A DNA stretch of 64,000 bases from Rotaria socialis (Eukaryota > Rotifera > Eurotatoria > Philodinida > Philodinidae), in assembly GCA_905331475.1 (NCBI GenBank), contig CAJNYU010001119.1:1-64000 (forward strand), given 5' to 3'. Positions 10,070-22,341 of the stretch are shown here, one piece after another. A program made the position numbers and the translations under genes. How positions within the stretch are numbered: the first letter of the stretch is position 1; each line of letters begins with the position of its first letter. Below the pieces are notes generated by a model. It was not told the DNA's origin. It searched no databases and saw nothing but the letters and a program-made list of their open reading frames with translations.

Positions 10070-12122
10070 ATGGCTTATTCTCGTTTTATTCTACTTTCAA
10101 TACGTAATTATGTTTTTCATACAAAGCCTAAATTACGTTTCTTATCTACAACACGTCCCATTTATTACGAATCGGTATCTCAACATGCAAATAATGTAGC
10201 TTTAATTGATCATTCATCTTCATATACCTATGGTCAATTGTATTCTGTTGCACGTAAACTTTCTCGTCGTCTTGTTCCACTTTGCCAACAACAACAAAAG
10301 TCAACAGATGATACACACGATAAAAGTAGTGTACAATTAGGTGTACTCTGTCCAAATGATGCATCATTTATTGTTGCTATGTGGGCTTCATGGATGGTTG
10401 GTGCCACTGTAGTTCCTTTATCACTACAACATCCACCAGCATCACTTGCCTATTTTCTTAATGATGCAAAGTGTCGAGGAGTCATTGTTGGTGATGATCG
10501 TGGTAATGATTTAATCAAAACAACGTTAGAAAACAATTCACAAATTGATATACCGATTGTAAATATCCATAAAAAGAATTTATCAACAAAAGTTACACCA
10601 GAAGATATTAATGATGATCTATTGTTATCAACAACGATAGATCGTACTGAACGATCAAATGCTTTGATTATATATACAAGTGGAACAAGTGGCAAACCAA
10701 AAGGATGTGTATTAACATTTGATGCTGTTCAAGCACATGTTGACTCCATGATAAAAGCATGGCGATGGACTAAAGATGATGGTAAATTTGTGGTATATGC
10801 TTTTAATAAAATTATTTTTTGAATCATATTTAGTGATATTACATGTTCTACCTCTTCATCATGTTCATGGTCTTATAAATGCACTGTTAACTCCACTTTT
10901 TATTGGCGCTACAATTATTATGCTTCCACACTTTGATGCATCAAAGGTTATGCAAAAGCAAAACATTTACATATTTATTTTATTTACTTTTCAAAATATT
11001 TCCTATTTATTTAGTCTTGGGAACATTTAGTTCAACCTGGTTTTGACAAACATATAACAGTTTTTACAGCTGTACCAACAATCTATTCTAAACTTATCTA
11101 TGATTATGATGCCAAATTAGCATCACGTCCTCAGACAAGAGATTTTGTACGCGAACAATGTTCACAAATGATTCGTTTGATGATGTGTGGTTCAGCTGCA
11201 CTACCTGAAAGTATTTATCGACGATGGTATGAAATAAGTGGTCATAGTCTTCTTGAACGTTATGGAATGACAGAATGCGGAATGGCTTTAACTAATCCAT
11301 TGGATGGGGAAAGAATTCCAGGTTAGAGTTCTCGTTTCAAATAATAAATCGAATTCAGATTTTTATAAAGATCCTAAGCTAACTTTAATTTGGTTCAATG
11401 AATTTCTGTTAATTATCAATAGGTACTGTCGGTCGACCAATGCCTGGTGTTGTCGTTCGAATTGTACGAGAAAATACAACGTCACCAACCGGTTATGAAA
11501 CATTAGTAGAGGCTGATAGTGATAATACAAAAGTAGAAATAAAGAGTATGTTTGAAATGCATTTTTTTTATTATTATTTAAAAAAACAAGCTCTATTATC
11601 TATCAATATCTTTTAATTTGCAAAGATACAGACGAGCCGATTGAAGGTGAACTTCTAATTCAAAGTCCAACCTTATTCAAAGAATATTGGCGGAAGCGTA
11701 AGGAAACTCGCGCAACATTTACTGTCGATGGTAGTTTCTTTAAAACTGGTGATATTTGTCGTTATGATTCAGAAAAAAATGTTTTTTCAATTCGTGGTAG
11801 ACAATCAATGGATATAATTAAGCGTGCTGGTTATAAAATATCGGCATTAGATATTGAACGTATTCTATTAGAACATAAAGATATATTGGAATGTTCAGTC
11901 GTTGGTATTGATGATCCAGCATTAGGTCAAAAGATCGTTGCGATTATTGTACCAAAATCATTAAATAATATATCGAATTTAACCATAGATACAATACGTC
12001 AATATTCCAAACAATATTTACCAAACTATTCACTACCAGACTCGATAACCATTCTCGATCATATTCCGCGCAATGCCATGGGTAAAGTCAATAAAAAAGA
12101 ACTCGCTCGTTTAGCTGTTTAA
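10070..12122 (+). CDS. ACSF3: ACSF3-like acyl-CoA synthetase, tandem copy B (5 exons)
   Basis: Exons: 10070-10781, 10834-10946, 11015-11321, 11423-11545, 11626-12122, giving 583 aa. The ATG is immediately preceded by a strong acceptor (TTTACAG, AG at 10068-10069), so the message is probably trans-spliced or has a 5'UTR intron. Domains match copy A: an Arg/Ser-rich probable mitochondrial presequence, [34 protein letters not shown], the hinge [15 protein letters not shown] and the C-terminal GKVNKKE. Three intron positions are shared with copy A (after FDAS/EK/Q, before the [14 protein letters not shown] block, and after the 'valine-rich' linker). Copy A has three extra introns and copy B has one of its own. 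An AATAAA occurs at 12221-12226. All catalytic motifs are intact, so both copies look functional. Confidence 0.9.
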
Positions 12123-12303
12123 TATGCACATGTGGATCACTGTTTTGAGACAAAAGAAAAAGAAAAAAAAAACATCGGTGAAAAGCAAAAAAAACACAGA
12201 CTACATTTTTGACAAAAAAAAATAAACATTATATTAGACTAGAGCTTCTTCAAGTAAAAACATTTAATTATATATTAATTCGTTCACTCGTTATTGCAAT
12301 AAA

Positions 12304-13967
12304 TTACTTGTCTTTGGAAATATCACTAATTGTCATTTGTTGCTGCTCTTGCTGTTGTCGTTTTATATAATACGTAATGCGTCGTATATCAAATTGAATG
12401 CAAGTGCGAGCTACAACAGAAAATAGTTTATGATGAATTATCATAAATAATGTTTGATGTATATGAGCCCATAAACGATAATATCGACCAATGAAAGGAT
12501 CGAATTGAAATGGACATAGAACACCATTAAGATTTACCCATGTTAACTAGAAAAATAATAGTTAAATTTATAGAACTATTTCAGTGAAAATAAGCCCTAC
12601 TAAAGAAACGGGTTGTAATACAAAATAATGGTAGAAACGAAAACTGGCAATAGCTGATATCGTCCAACGAAAAGATCCGACTGGCTCGAGACTATAACCT
12701 CCTAAAATATTCAAAGTATTGAGCAATTTAATTACGAAAATTTCAAGAGACTGACCATGAGATGATAGAAGAAAAACTGGTACAATTAAAATTAGAATGT
12801 GTTGAATATAATAAAGTTCAACCTCGAATGGAAAAAGTCGTGTTGCTGTCACTGGAAAATAAATTGCAAGAGTACCACCATTTAACATGCCAACATGTAA
12901 ACGATAGAGACCACGAGTATAATAATTTGATGAAAAGGTTAGAAGCATAATCTAAGTTAAAAAAAAGCAATAAGCAAATTGCATTTCAGCAAGCATTAAT
13001 ATTGTCAACATCATATCCAAAACTCATATTGGACAAGTTTGAAAACATACGAAGTTCACATTTATTTAGACTAATGGCCTGTTTGTCTTAGCTTTTGTGG
13101 ACAGGAATGAGATGAAGAGCGCAGTTAATATGAGCTTTTTCTGGCATAGCATCAATTGTTACCAACTCCTAGAAAATTCTAATTTTTGTTTTATAGTTTT
13201 CACATAAACATTTTTCCCATTTTTATAAATTACGATTACTGTTTAGACAATAGATTAAATTATCTTGTTGGTTTATTTTTTTTGATAAACATTTTTCACA
13301 ATCTTCTTTGTCATTTTTGACGATGACGAAATGACAGAGTTATCACGGTTAGCTGAAAAAACTAAATTAATAACTGAAGAAATCAAGAAAGGTTTCACAG
13401 CACGGCTGACTGACAGAAACAAGAAATAGAATTTCCCTAGTCATTCTAAAATAACCTGGGAAATAATCAGAAAATCTCTCTTGTGAATTTGAGAAAGTTT
13501 TATCACAAATGTTCAAAGATAGGAGAGATTACGAGTCTCTCCATTTGTTTGGTTTTCTGTCTCTTTAAGAAATAATAAAATAATAAACAAAAAGAATTAT
13601 TATTTACTTGTATCAAAGTGACAATATGACATGGATTGAGTATATAAATAAGTTGACGTGACGCTAATTTAAATCCAATTTCTATGCCCCATAAAAGAGC
13701 GTAACATACAAGTACTAATCGTCTTAATACACTTGGTCGTCCTTGACGTTCTCGTGCATATTCACGAGGAAATGATGTTCCTAATTGATTTTTTGCGTGA
13801 TAAGTTGCATAATAAATTTCGTATGAAGCGACGATTACGGTCAGAACTGTTTCAAATGAACGTTGGCGTAATGTTGAATGTGCAGCGCATTCAATACCAC
13901 CATCGTCAGCCCATGGTTCGGTAGGTTTAGCCGAAAAATTAATACCTGCATATGTCCACTCGAGCAT
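12304..13967 (-). CDS. TMEM164: TMEM164-like multipass membrane protein (4 exons)
   Basis: Exons in transcript order: 13967-13608, 12951-12756, 12701-12601, 12546-12304, giving 299 aa (human TMEM164 is 297). It starts MLEWTYAGINFS, then DDGGIECAAH, and continues with the family signatures IEIGFKLA, YILNPCHIVT, MLNGGTLAIYFPV, PFEVELYYIQH, GSFRW and FYHYFVLQ. The Cys of NPCH, linked in the literature to the acyltransferase activity reported for TMEM164 in ether-phospholipid synthesis and ferroptosis, is conserved. Several hydrophobic segments cover most of the length. A splice acceptor lies 8 nt before the ATG (AG at 13976-13977 on the complement). The first intron, 656 bp, is longer than its neighbours. 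The C-terminus is polar and Gln-rich. The gene is convergent with ACSF3 copy B. Confidence 0.9.
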
Positions 13968-14150
13968 CCCTCTATCTAAAAAGAAAAAGAAACAGATTGT
14001 AATAGAAAACAAAAAAAAGAATTTTCTTCGCTCATCGTTGGTCAATGAGACAAATAAATTTATTTTTATTCTAAAAAAAAGAAACAAACAATAACATTCT
14101 TATCCTCTTTCTCGCAAAATCGAACACTTGTGTTTACTAATCTATCTATG

Positions 14151-15326
14151 TTACAGATCTTCTAGATGTGTATCTTTAACCTCAGGATTGCATGGTTGTA
14201 TCACTTTCACACCAGCAATATGTTGATCAAAAAACCAATTATATTTTGTTGGAAAATATTCTGCATGAAGACGATTTGCCGTTCGATCAGCATGTAAACG
14301 AGCAACAATATGATCCATATCTACTGGCCATTTGTCTTTATCATCTATTGAAACATTCATTTGTTTTAAATCGAAATGATCGTCTATAGTTAAATGTCCA
14401 CTATGTGGAAATAGTTTAGTAGAACCAATATCGTCCAATGATGGAACACCGTCAACAAATGTTAATGGTTTGATTTGTACCATATGTTTGCATACGTATA
14501 AATGTTTATTTACCGATGGAACATTTTTAAGGATGACTGTTAATACATTCCATTGCTGAAAGAATAGGATGAGAAAAAAAGCTCAACTTTAAAGGAGACG
14601 TATTTACTTTGCGGCCATAACTAATAAAACCAATTTTTTCTAGAGCTTCTTTTACATAATAAGTTTCACCATACGTTGATCGTAGTTTTGTAACAACATG
14701 AAATTTATGTGGTGGTTGTGTTCGATCAATCATTGGTTCAATTAATGATCGTTGGCTACCTTGTTCCATTTTAACTTCTTCCAGTGCTGTATACCGAAAA
14801 CGATCTCGAAAATTTGATTCTTTGGGTTGTTTAGGATTGTCGTAGTTAACATCTTCACGGTTATGAAAACCTTTTTTATCAGCTCTACGATAGGAACGTT
14901 CTCGAGCATTGTTTATTGCTGATAAAGAAAGACATCGTATTGATGAGACCTATAGAAAATAATTTCTTAATTAGAGTTATTTAAAAACATTAGTTTGTTT
15001 TTCGCAGTTTGAAAAGTCATTGAACAACAGATTAATCGAGATTAAATCTGATAATGACTGTTAATTCAATATGGATAAGAAAACTTTGGACTCAACTAGC
15101 TCTAGTTGTCTGAGAAATATGTAGAGTGCGCTAGTCGCCGATTGCAAAAAAGAAACTGGAGAAACATCTCTTCGTCTTTTGAATTGAAACTGCTATCGAA
15201 TTGCATTAAGAGTTTCGAAAGAACCTACGATCAGATTCGATCTCAAAAAGTAAAATTCTGAATATGATCAAGAATACTTACATCTAAAGATCTCGTTAGT
15301 AAATTGATTATTTTCAAAGAAATCAT
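14151..15326 (-). CDS. MRPL30: Mitochondrial large-subunit ribosomal protein uL30m (3 exons)
   Basis: Exons in transcript order: 15326-15282, 14949-14608, 14555-14151, all phase 0, giving 263 aa. The N-terminus (MISLKIINLLTRSLD, then Ser/Arg-rich) looks like a mitochondrial presequence. The uL30 core is HKFHVVTKLRSTYGETYYVKE, followed by LEKIGF and, in exon 3, VILKNVPSVNKHLYVCKHMVQIKPL. Human MRPL30 is about 161 aa, so this protein has a longer linker before the core and a longer C-terminal tail. A splice acceptor lies 3 nt before the ATG (AG at 15330-15331 on the complement), as in other genes of the window. It lies between TMEM164 and PLRG1, all on the same strand. Confidence 0.82.
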
Positions 15327-15446
15327 AATCTAAAGAAGACAATGAATAGTAATACGAATCCTTTTTTTTGCTTTCTTGATTCTCAAGAAACTGTACACAC
15401 AAATTTAAACGTTAAACAACAACAACAAAAAGAAAAACGAAAACAG

Positions 15447-17680
15447 TTAAAATCTTTTTCGTTTGAAAATATTTGGTGCCCAATCAACAGGATGAGTTTG
15501 TTCAGTCTAAAAAGACAACCATAATAAGCAATCGTTAAAATGAAAACTAGTTCAATTAAATTTACCGCCGTTTCATCTTCTTTATAGATCTTAATTGTTT
15601 TATCAGCTTCACATGTAATCAATCGACTACCACTATGATCGAATGTCATTGCATAAATGCCCATCTCAGGATCAATTGAGCCTGGCTGTGGAATAGTTTG
15701 AAGACGCTGAAAGTTGTAACCAGTTTTCCAATCCCAAAAGTTCAGAGAACCATTGTCCGCTGAAAAAAACAATTGCACAGTTACAAGAAAGAAAAATCCG
15801 TAAATATATGTTAAACATACCACCAGATACAAGTACATTATCAGCATTCACCGCCAATGCATTAACAATTGCATTATGACCACTTAAATTTTGAATAAAT
15901 TCACCTTTTGGAAATTTCCATTGTTTGATGTTATCCGGTGAAGCTGATGCCATTGCATACCTAAATGTTTGTAAATAGAGAGATAGCGACATTTTTTTTC
16001 GATTAATTTTACCATTTCGGATGAATAGCAAGAGCACGAACGCTTTTCTTGTGATGCGTCAACGTACAATATGTTCGTCCAGCAACAAGATCCCAATAAC
16101 GTATTGTACTATCGTGACTACCAGTAACAACCTAAATCATCAATATAAAAGAACATGAGACATTTTCAGAAAGAAAGCAAAAAAAGAAGTTTTACTTCGG
16201 GATCTGCTGCTTGTGTTTTAACATCAGCTACAGTATTTGTGTGACCCGTTAGACAATGTATTTGAGCTTTTGTACGCATATCCCATACCTATTTTGATTA
16301 GTTTTCGCTTTTGTTTTCATTTTTATACTAAATTTAAAAAAACATACTCGCGCTACAGAATCTCGACCACAGCTAACAAGAACATCAAGCGTTGGATGAA
16401 GTGAAAGTGCATATATAGCACTTAAATGTCCATGATAATGACGAATAACCTACAAATAAAATGGATGATTCATCAAAATTTTATGATATATTTTCAAACT
16501 ACTTTATTGCATTCGAGATCCCAACATTTCACTTGTTTATCTTCACCAGCAGAAAATAGATAAGGCTGTCGAGTACTAACAGCAACACCACGAACAGTTG
16601 ATACATGACCAGTAAGCGATAGTTTAAGTGTACCACTAGCTAGATCCCAAATCTAGAGATGAGATATTTTAAAATTAAATTTTTCAAAAGAAAAAGAAAA
16701 ACAATTCAAATAGTACTTTAATCACACGGTCAGCAGCACCAGTAACAAACCATTCATTGGCAGGTTCAACATCAACACAACGAACCCAACCTAAATGTCC
16801 ACTAATGACCTAAAACGAATATCATTTTTATGATATAGATCATTTTCTGCTTTTAACTTACTCGCATTAATTTCCATGGAGCATGCCATTGTGGTTTAGG
16901 CATAACAGATGCCGGCTTTCTTGATACAAGTGCTTGTAATTGATTCGATGTTTGTTGTGGTTTACTCGCCAAGACAAGTGCCTATAAAATAACAGCAAAG
17001 TATAATTACTTTCTTAATCAAATCAAATCGTACGTTGCTCATCAGCGACGCTGTTGTTGATCCATCAGCATTTGTACTAAACAATTATTAAGAGATTTAT
17101 AAGAAACTAAAAGATTAAAATTGTTAATGTCTTACGTTGTAAGAGAATCATTCACTGTTTCTTCATCATTATTATTAGACGTATCTATAAGTTAATAATT
17201 ATACTAATTTTCAACAACAAAAACAAAACGTAATTGTCATTCTTACCATCATCTAAAGACAGAAAAATAAGGAAGATTAAAATTTTATGAACAAAACAAA
17301 ACATACTTTTCGTCTCTGCTGTTGTTGTTGTTTCATTTGTTTCAGCTGTATTTTTCACATGTGGTTTCATACCTTTCGGTAATGTCAATACAGTGCCGTA
17401 TTGATCTTTAGCTTTAATTTTCCTTGATATACTATTTCTATTGATAAAAATTAGAAAAAGTTTATAAAACACAAGAGACTAATCAGTTAATGAGGACATA
17501 CGCAGTTTCATCAGGTAATACGGGGGTATTTTGATTAGCAACGAATAGATCATGTGTTCGTTTAAGTGAACGGAACACGAGTGAATGGACTGATATTGGT
17601 TTTTCTGCATTAGTCTAAAAATACATCATACAATTATGATAAGAGTGATAGAAAAACTTTGTATTTACAGTGTCAGCCAT
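15447..17680 (-). CDS. PLRG1: Pleiotropic regulator 1 (PRL1/Prp46), spliceosomal WD40 protein, ~15 exons
   Basis: Component of the Prp19/NTC complex that activates the spliceosome. Exons (plus coordinates, transcript order): 17680-17669, 17614-17502, 17431-17307, 17252-17247, 17184-17136, 17076-17034, 16981-16862, 16809-16717, 16652-16503, 16449-16348, 16288-16196, 16131-16013, 15960-15821, 15759-15566, 15506-15447, in frame for 472 aa. The N-terminus contains [19 protein letters not shown], nearly the vertebrate sequence. Seven WD repeats follow, with [41 protein letters not shown] and [15 protein letters not shown]. The C-terminus is [15 protein letters not shown], as in human PLRG1. The first exon encodes only MADT. 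One candidate exon is 6 nt long and optional for frame. Confidence 0.93.
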
Positions 17681-19664
17681 TTGTGATGAAGATTATGTCA
17701 ACTATCTAAACAGTAGAAAATTTATTTCGAATGGTAGAAAAAATTAATAAATGTATGATGCGTGAGACAACTTCTTGTATTTCTGATAGTTAATTGAATG
17801 ACTTTACATGCTTTGTTTAGATGGCGAAATGCCTCAATGATTAGTTCGACATTCAACAAGTAGAAAACTGTCCTTTGCCTTTTTGACAATAATGTTTACC
17901 ATTTTTTTTTCTCTGCTATTCTCTACATTGGAACACGGCGACATCTACTGTGGCGATTGTAGAACTAATGCATCTACAATAGTAATATGCATAATGACTG
18001 AGAGAAGCATCAAAAGTGATATTTAATGGTACATAAATTTGTATTGTCTCAAAAAAAAAGAACGTATCCTTTTGTTATTGAACACTGAGTATTTCTATGA
18101 ATATCGTCGAAGGAATGTCTGTATTTTGAAGAATTATAATTGAATTTCTTGTATATTCCGTGTAGTGACAATCCAAACAAAAGAGAAAGTCCAAAAGTAA
18201 AGCAACTACGATACCTCTAACAGTTGGACTTTTTGTTATTTCTGATAGTTAGAAAACTTGAATGAAAAAAGTTATTGAAGCGTATAAAAGCTGTTTTCGA
18301 CAACAACGCTTCATTCAATTACGTTTTACTGGAATACTCATTAAAATAAAGTGAAACACTATTCACTGCCGGCTAAAATAACTAATATGCAATTAAAAGT
18401 GATCTAAAAATAATATCTCGGAAACCACACATTGTCGATCTACTTGCATTCATCAAAAAGTTCATTAAAAACGTAGGCGATTCAACAAAATTCTTACTTT
18501 TTGGACGTAAAAGACCACGAGATGACAGAATTTTGAATTATTTAACTAATCAATTTCTGTTTTAGAGATACAATCTGTTGCACACCTGTTATTCATTTTG
18601 ATTAGCTCAAAATATTTAATTTCGAAGAATTTCTGTCAATTGTGATTCGTGAAAAGTATGATTTTAGGGATAAATCAGTGTCGTAAATATTTATTTCGTT
18701 GACATTTTCTAAAGAGTTTTTTGAATTTAATATAAAATCAATTTTCAAAATAAAGATAAACTAGAGTATTAAATAAAAATTCTTCTATTTCTATAAAAAC
18801 ATCTCCAGATCGAAACAAAAATATAAATTAGAAAATACAAGAAAACAAAATAAAGTGATCGAACTGGGAAAAGTATGACTTTTCCATTCACTATTGATTG
18901 ATCTCGAACGTCCCTATGCATCTCTCTCCTATCTATCTACACTTTTCATAGTTGCATCTCTGGAGTGCATCTCTCTTTATTTTTAATATACTTTCATTAT
19001 TCTCTAATATCAATTGAATGATGTTGACTATGCACGATAGTAGAAACAATAAATACCTAGTCATTAATGATCTAGTAGAACTTGTCCTTGTTTCAAATGA
19101 ATCTGTCATACGAATGAAATGAGATTATTGTCAGAGAACTCCAGTATTTGGTTGTCTAAGTTGAGACATAATTAATAACAATCGTTGATTGAACTTAAGT
19201 TTAGTGTTAGAATAGTATATTTCCTTGCTGTGTTAAATGTTTGTTTAAATCCTATTGTCTACACATAATTACTTTAATCAATATTCAGAAGAGAGAATTT
19301 TTTTTCTTCTAATTAATAAACAATGCCGGTAGCCGAATTCTAGTCGCAAATAGAATATAATAATCATTTCATTGTTTTCTACTGCAAATTTATTATGGAA
19401 TCATCCAAAGATAAAAGTGTATTGCATAGAATGCCAACCAGAAAAATCTTTGAGAAAAACATATATAATCCATTGAACTTCTGTGCCCAATTATGAAATA
19501 CACTTGTCTTTATTGAGTAGACACTCAGTAGAAAAAAAAGTGAGTCTCTGTCTTTCACTCATTTATAGATCTCTTACTAAAATCAAACAGCTATGTTAGA
19601 ACAAGACAGATCTCGACGAGTATTTTAAGCTTTTTTCTTTTATAAAGAACATATGAAACATGTA
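17681..19664. other. Gene-free AT-rich region
   Basis: Upstream of PLRG1. About 2 kb of AT-rich sequence without a credible ORF, RNA gene or clear repeat. Confidence 0.45.
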
Positions 19665-20285
19665 GTACGGTGCAGTGAAAAATATGTTACACCTGAGTTT
19701 CGAATACCAATAGAGTAGAATGATAGAGCATGAGATTCTGAGCATATCTGTATGTTTATTATCGTGCTTTTTTGCTGAATACAAAATAAAATATGTTTTT
19801 ATGATCATTAATTTTAGAGGTGATATACTAATTTTTCGTTATTCATAATTTTTTCTTCTTGAAATTGATATGAAAACTAGTTGTGGCGATCGACATAATC
19901 ATATACTATTTCTGTTTATTAATCGCTTCACTCTCTTACAATATACAAGATCAAACAATTTCAATACCGGATTTTGTTTGATGTTGTATATTATTAGAGA
20001 GTGAAGTCATCAGTAAACAGGACCAGTATTTGATTAGATAGAGCCGGAACAGCTGCGTCGATCACCACTTCTAGTTTTCATATCCATTTCAATAAGAAAA
20101 GATCATAGATACCGAAATATTAGTACGCCGCCTCTAAAACTAATTACCATAAAAAGATCTTTTTTTTGTATTCAGTAAAAAAACATAATAGCAAATAAAC
20201 AGATATGCTCAGAACTTCACGTTCTATCATTCTACTCTATTGGCATTCTAAACTCACGGGGCATCATATTTTTCACCGCATGATA
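19665..20285. repeat. Large imperfect inverted repeat (foldback), arms ~290-310 bp
   Basis: The left arm, about 19665-19955, pairs with the right arm, about 19974-20285, around a spacer of about 18 bp. Matched blocks include CAATAGAGTAGAATGATAGA on the left and its complement near 20222-20242 on the right, GATATGAAAACTAG against CTAGTTTTCATATC, and TCTAATAATATAC-type blocks beside the centre. Small indels and substitutions have accumulated, so the arms are old. Mirror ORFs on opposite strands (19596-19808 and 20205-20387) are a by-product. There is no transposase. Confidence 0.72.
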
Positions 20286-21453
20286 CGTGATTCTTCTTAT
20301 TGTTTTGCCTTGGGATTTGAATACCTTTTCTTTTCATATCAATGTAAAACAAAAAAAAAAGAGAAGACAAGACAAGAACAAAACTAGAGGAAAACAAGCA
20401 AAATTAGAACTTAAAAACGCAAAAGAGAGTAGTGCCATTCATCGCCTTGCATTTTCCATTATTAACACTACTTGAGAATGACGATCTCAATATCAATTGA
20501 ATATAAATGCGATAGTTGTTTCGACGAGCGTTGTATATAAAACAGTAAAGGTCATATTATTACAAGTATTCTTTGATTGTAAGTAAATATACAAATTCTT
20601 ACATTTTAAATTTTTTTATACCTCACATAAGCCCTTCTTCTAATTTACGTTTCGATTTCTTTTGAGTTCTAAGAAGATTTTTTGTTGATTAGGAATTTCT
20701 ATTATCTACAGATTAGAATAAGATCAACTGATGATATTCATGTTATTGTGATTGTGATTGTGTCTGAAAAGAGAAGAGGCGTGATCTATTAAAGATTATA
20801 CAAGGCGACGTTAATTAAAAAAAGCACGCAATTCTATTGAAAACTTATGACTCTGGGCATTTTCGATTATGTTTATTACTAACATAAAGAAAAGAATATC
20901 ATTCATTTTTTGAGTTTCCTGGTTGGGTTCTATTTTTATGTTGATGTTACGTTTCGAGACGAATGTAAATTAAGTTGGAGCTTTCTATATTTGTTTTCTT
21001 TTATATAACTGATTAATACTTTATATGTTAACAAACAAATCATTAAAGGAAAACTTTTGTCTTTGTAACAGCGTTCTTTGTATAAGAAAAAAAAACTATC
21101 GTGCTATTTTTCTCTTATCGTCAAATTCTTGATTTCTCTTTCTCTTTCTCTCTCTCTCTCTCTCTCTCATTCTATATTTCCCTTTCAGTTTTATATACTC
21201 AAAATATTAGTATGAATTTATTTAACAAGTCTCTTTGTTCAAGTGGACATGTCCAAACTAATTGTTCGAACGTTTGGCAATAAGATGATGAATAAAAAAG
21301 AAATCTAGAAGTGGCCTATTTTGATCTTCGTTCTATTAAATACCATAAAATATTCACCAAATTAATAAATGAATAAGAACTGAAACTCTTTTTTGATTAT
21401 TTTAGACCACACAAACCTTTACTTTAATCATCGTCATTGAATTTGTTTCAGAA
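20286..21453. other. Intergenic region with CT microsatellite
   Basis: No gene recognised. A pure pyrimidine CT run sits at about 21135-21170. The last bases (AG at 21450-21451) form the acceptor just before the next gene's ATG. Confidence 0.45.
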
Positions 21454-22038
21454 ATGTTGAAACATATTATCGTTTTACTTTCATTTATTCAACTAATTCA
21501 TTGTTTATCTGCCCGAAGCAACAGTAAGTATTCATGTTTGCATAAATAGAATAGAAGAACTATAGCAAAACTTTCATTATGCTGAATAGATTCTATTCGT
21601 ATAAGATTAGTGACAACGAAAATTCTTATGATTACTTATCGTTTAATTTTAGTTTGGTGGAGTCGACGTGGGGACAGCTCTGAAACAGATTGTAAAATTG
21701 AATTTGACAGTGAAAATCTATCACTTGAAGGAAAAATTTGTGGTAAATGATAGTTATTGAATATGAATTATTATTACCAATAGACTTTCTTTCTATTCTT
21801 ATCAGGCTATTGTTATGCCAAATGCCAACAACAATTTGCTGCTTGTCTTCTAGCACAAATGAATCAAGTAATAACCGGTTCAATTGACTATTGTGAAAAA
21901 CTGTCAAAGAAATGTGAAACAACGTGTTTTAATGATAAACGCACAGGTCGAATTGCTGAAGCTAATTGGGAAAAAGTCGTCAAAATCTTACGACAATTCA
22001 ATTCTTATTCACCTGTAGATAATCAGAAAAAACATTAG
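21454..22038 (+). CDS. Small secreted cysteine-rich protein, unknown function (3 exons)
   Basis: Exons: 21454-21523, 21653-21742, 21806-22038, giving 130 aa. The N-terminus MLKHIIVLLSFIQLIHCLSA is a textbook signal peptide. The mature part has eight cysteines, with the pattern DC, KICGYCYAKC, AACLL, YCEKLSKKC and TTCF, so four disulfides are possible. The C-terminus is polar. No family is recognised. A splice acceptor ends 2 nt before the ATG. A poly(A) signal AATAAA is at 22169-22174. It is convergent with the dehydrogenase on the other strand. It may be lineage-specific. Confidence 0.7.
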
Positions 22039-22168
22039 ACACGTAATAATATTTGAAAAGGTTTTACTCCGGTAGTTTCTTTTGTTGTTCCGTCTATGAG
22101 CTTTTCTTTGCCCTATACATCAAATGCATATGAACAAAAGCAATAAGATTTCATTTATTATTTTATTC

Positions 22169-22174
22169 AATAAA
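22169..22174 (+). promoter_or_regulatory. Poly(A) signal AATAAA
   Basis: Canonical hexamer 131 nt after the stop of the small secreted protein gene. Confidence 0.45.
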
Positions 22175-22341
22175 TATTGAGTCTTGCAAAATCAACAACA
22201 GAAATAAAACAAAAGACTAAATAACAATCAAAATAAATGATTTCAATGTTCAGTGTTTAATAATCACGAAGAAAACTGAAACTAACTGTTTACAAGAAGA
22301 GTAAAACGATAAAACTATAGGTTTTGCTTTGTTTTAAATTA

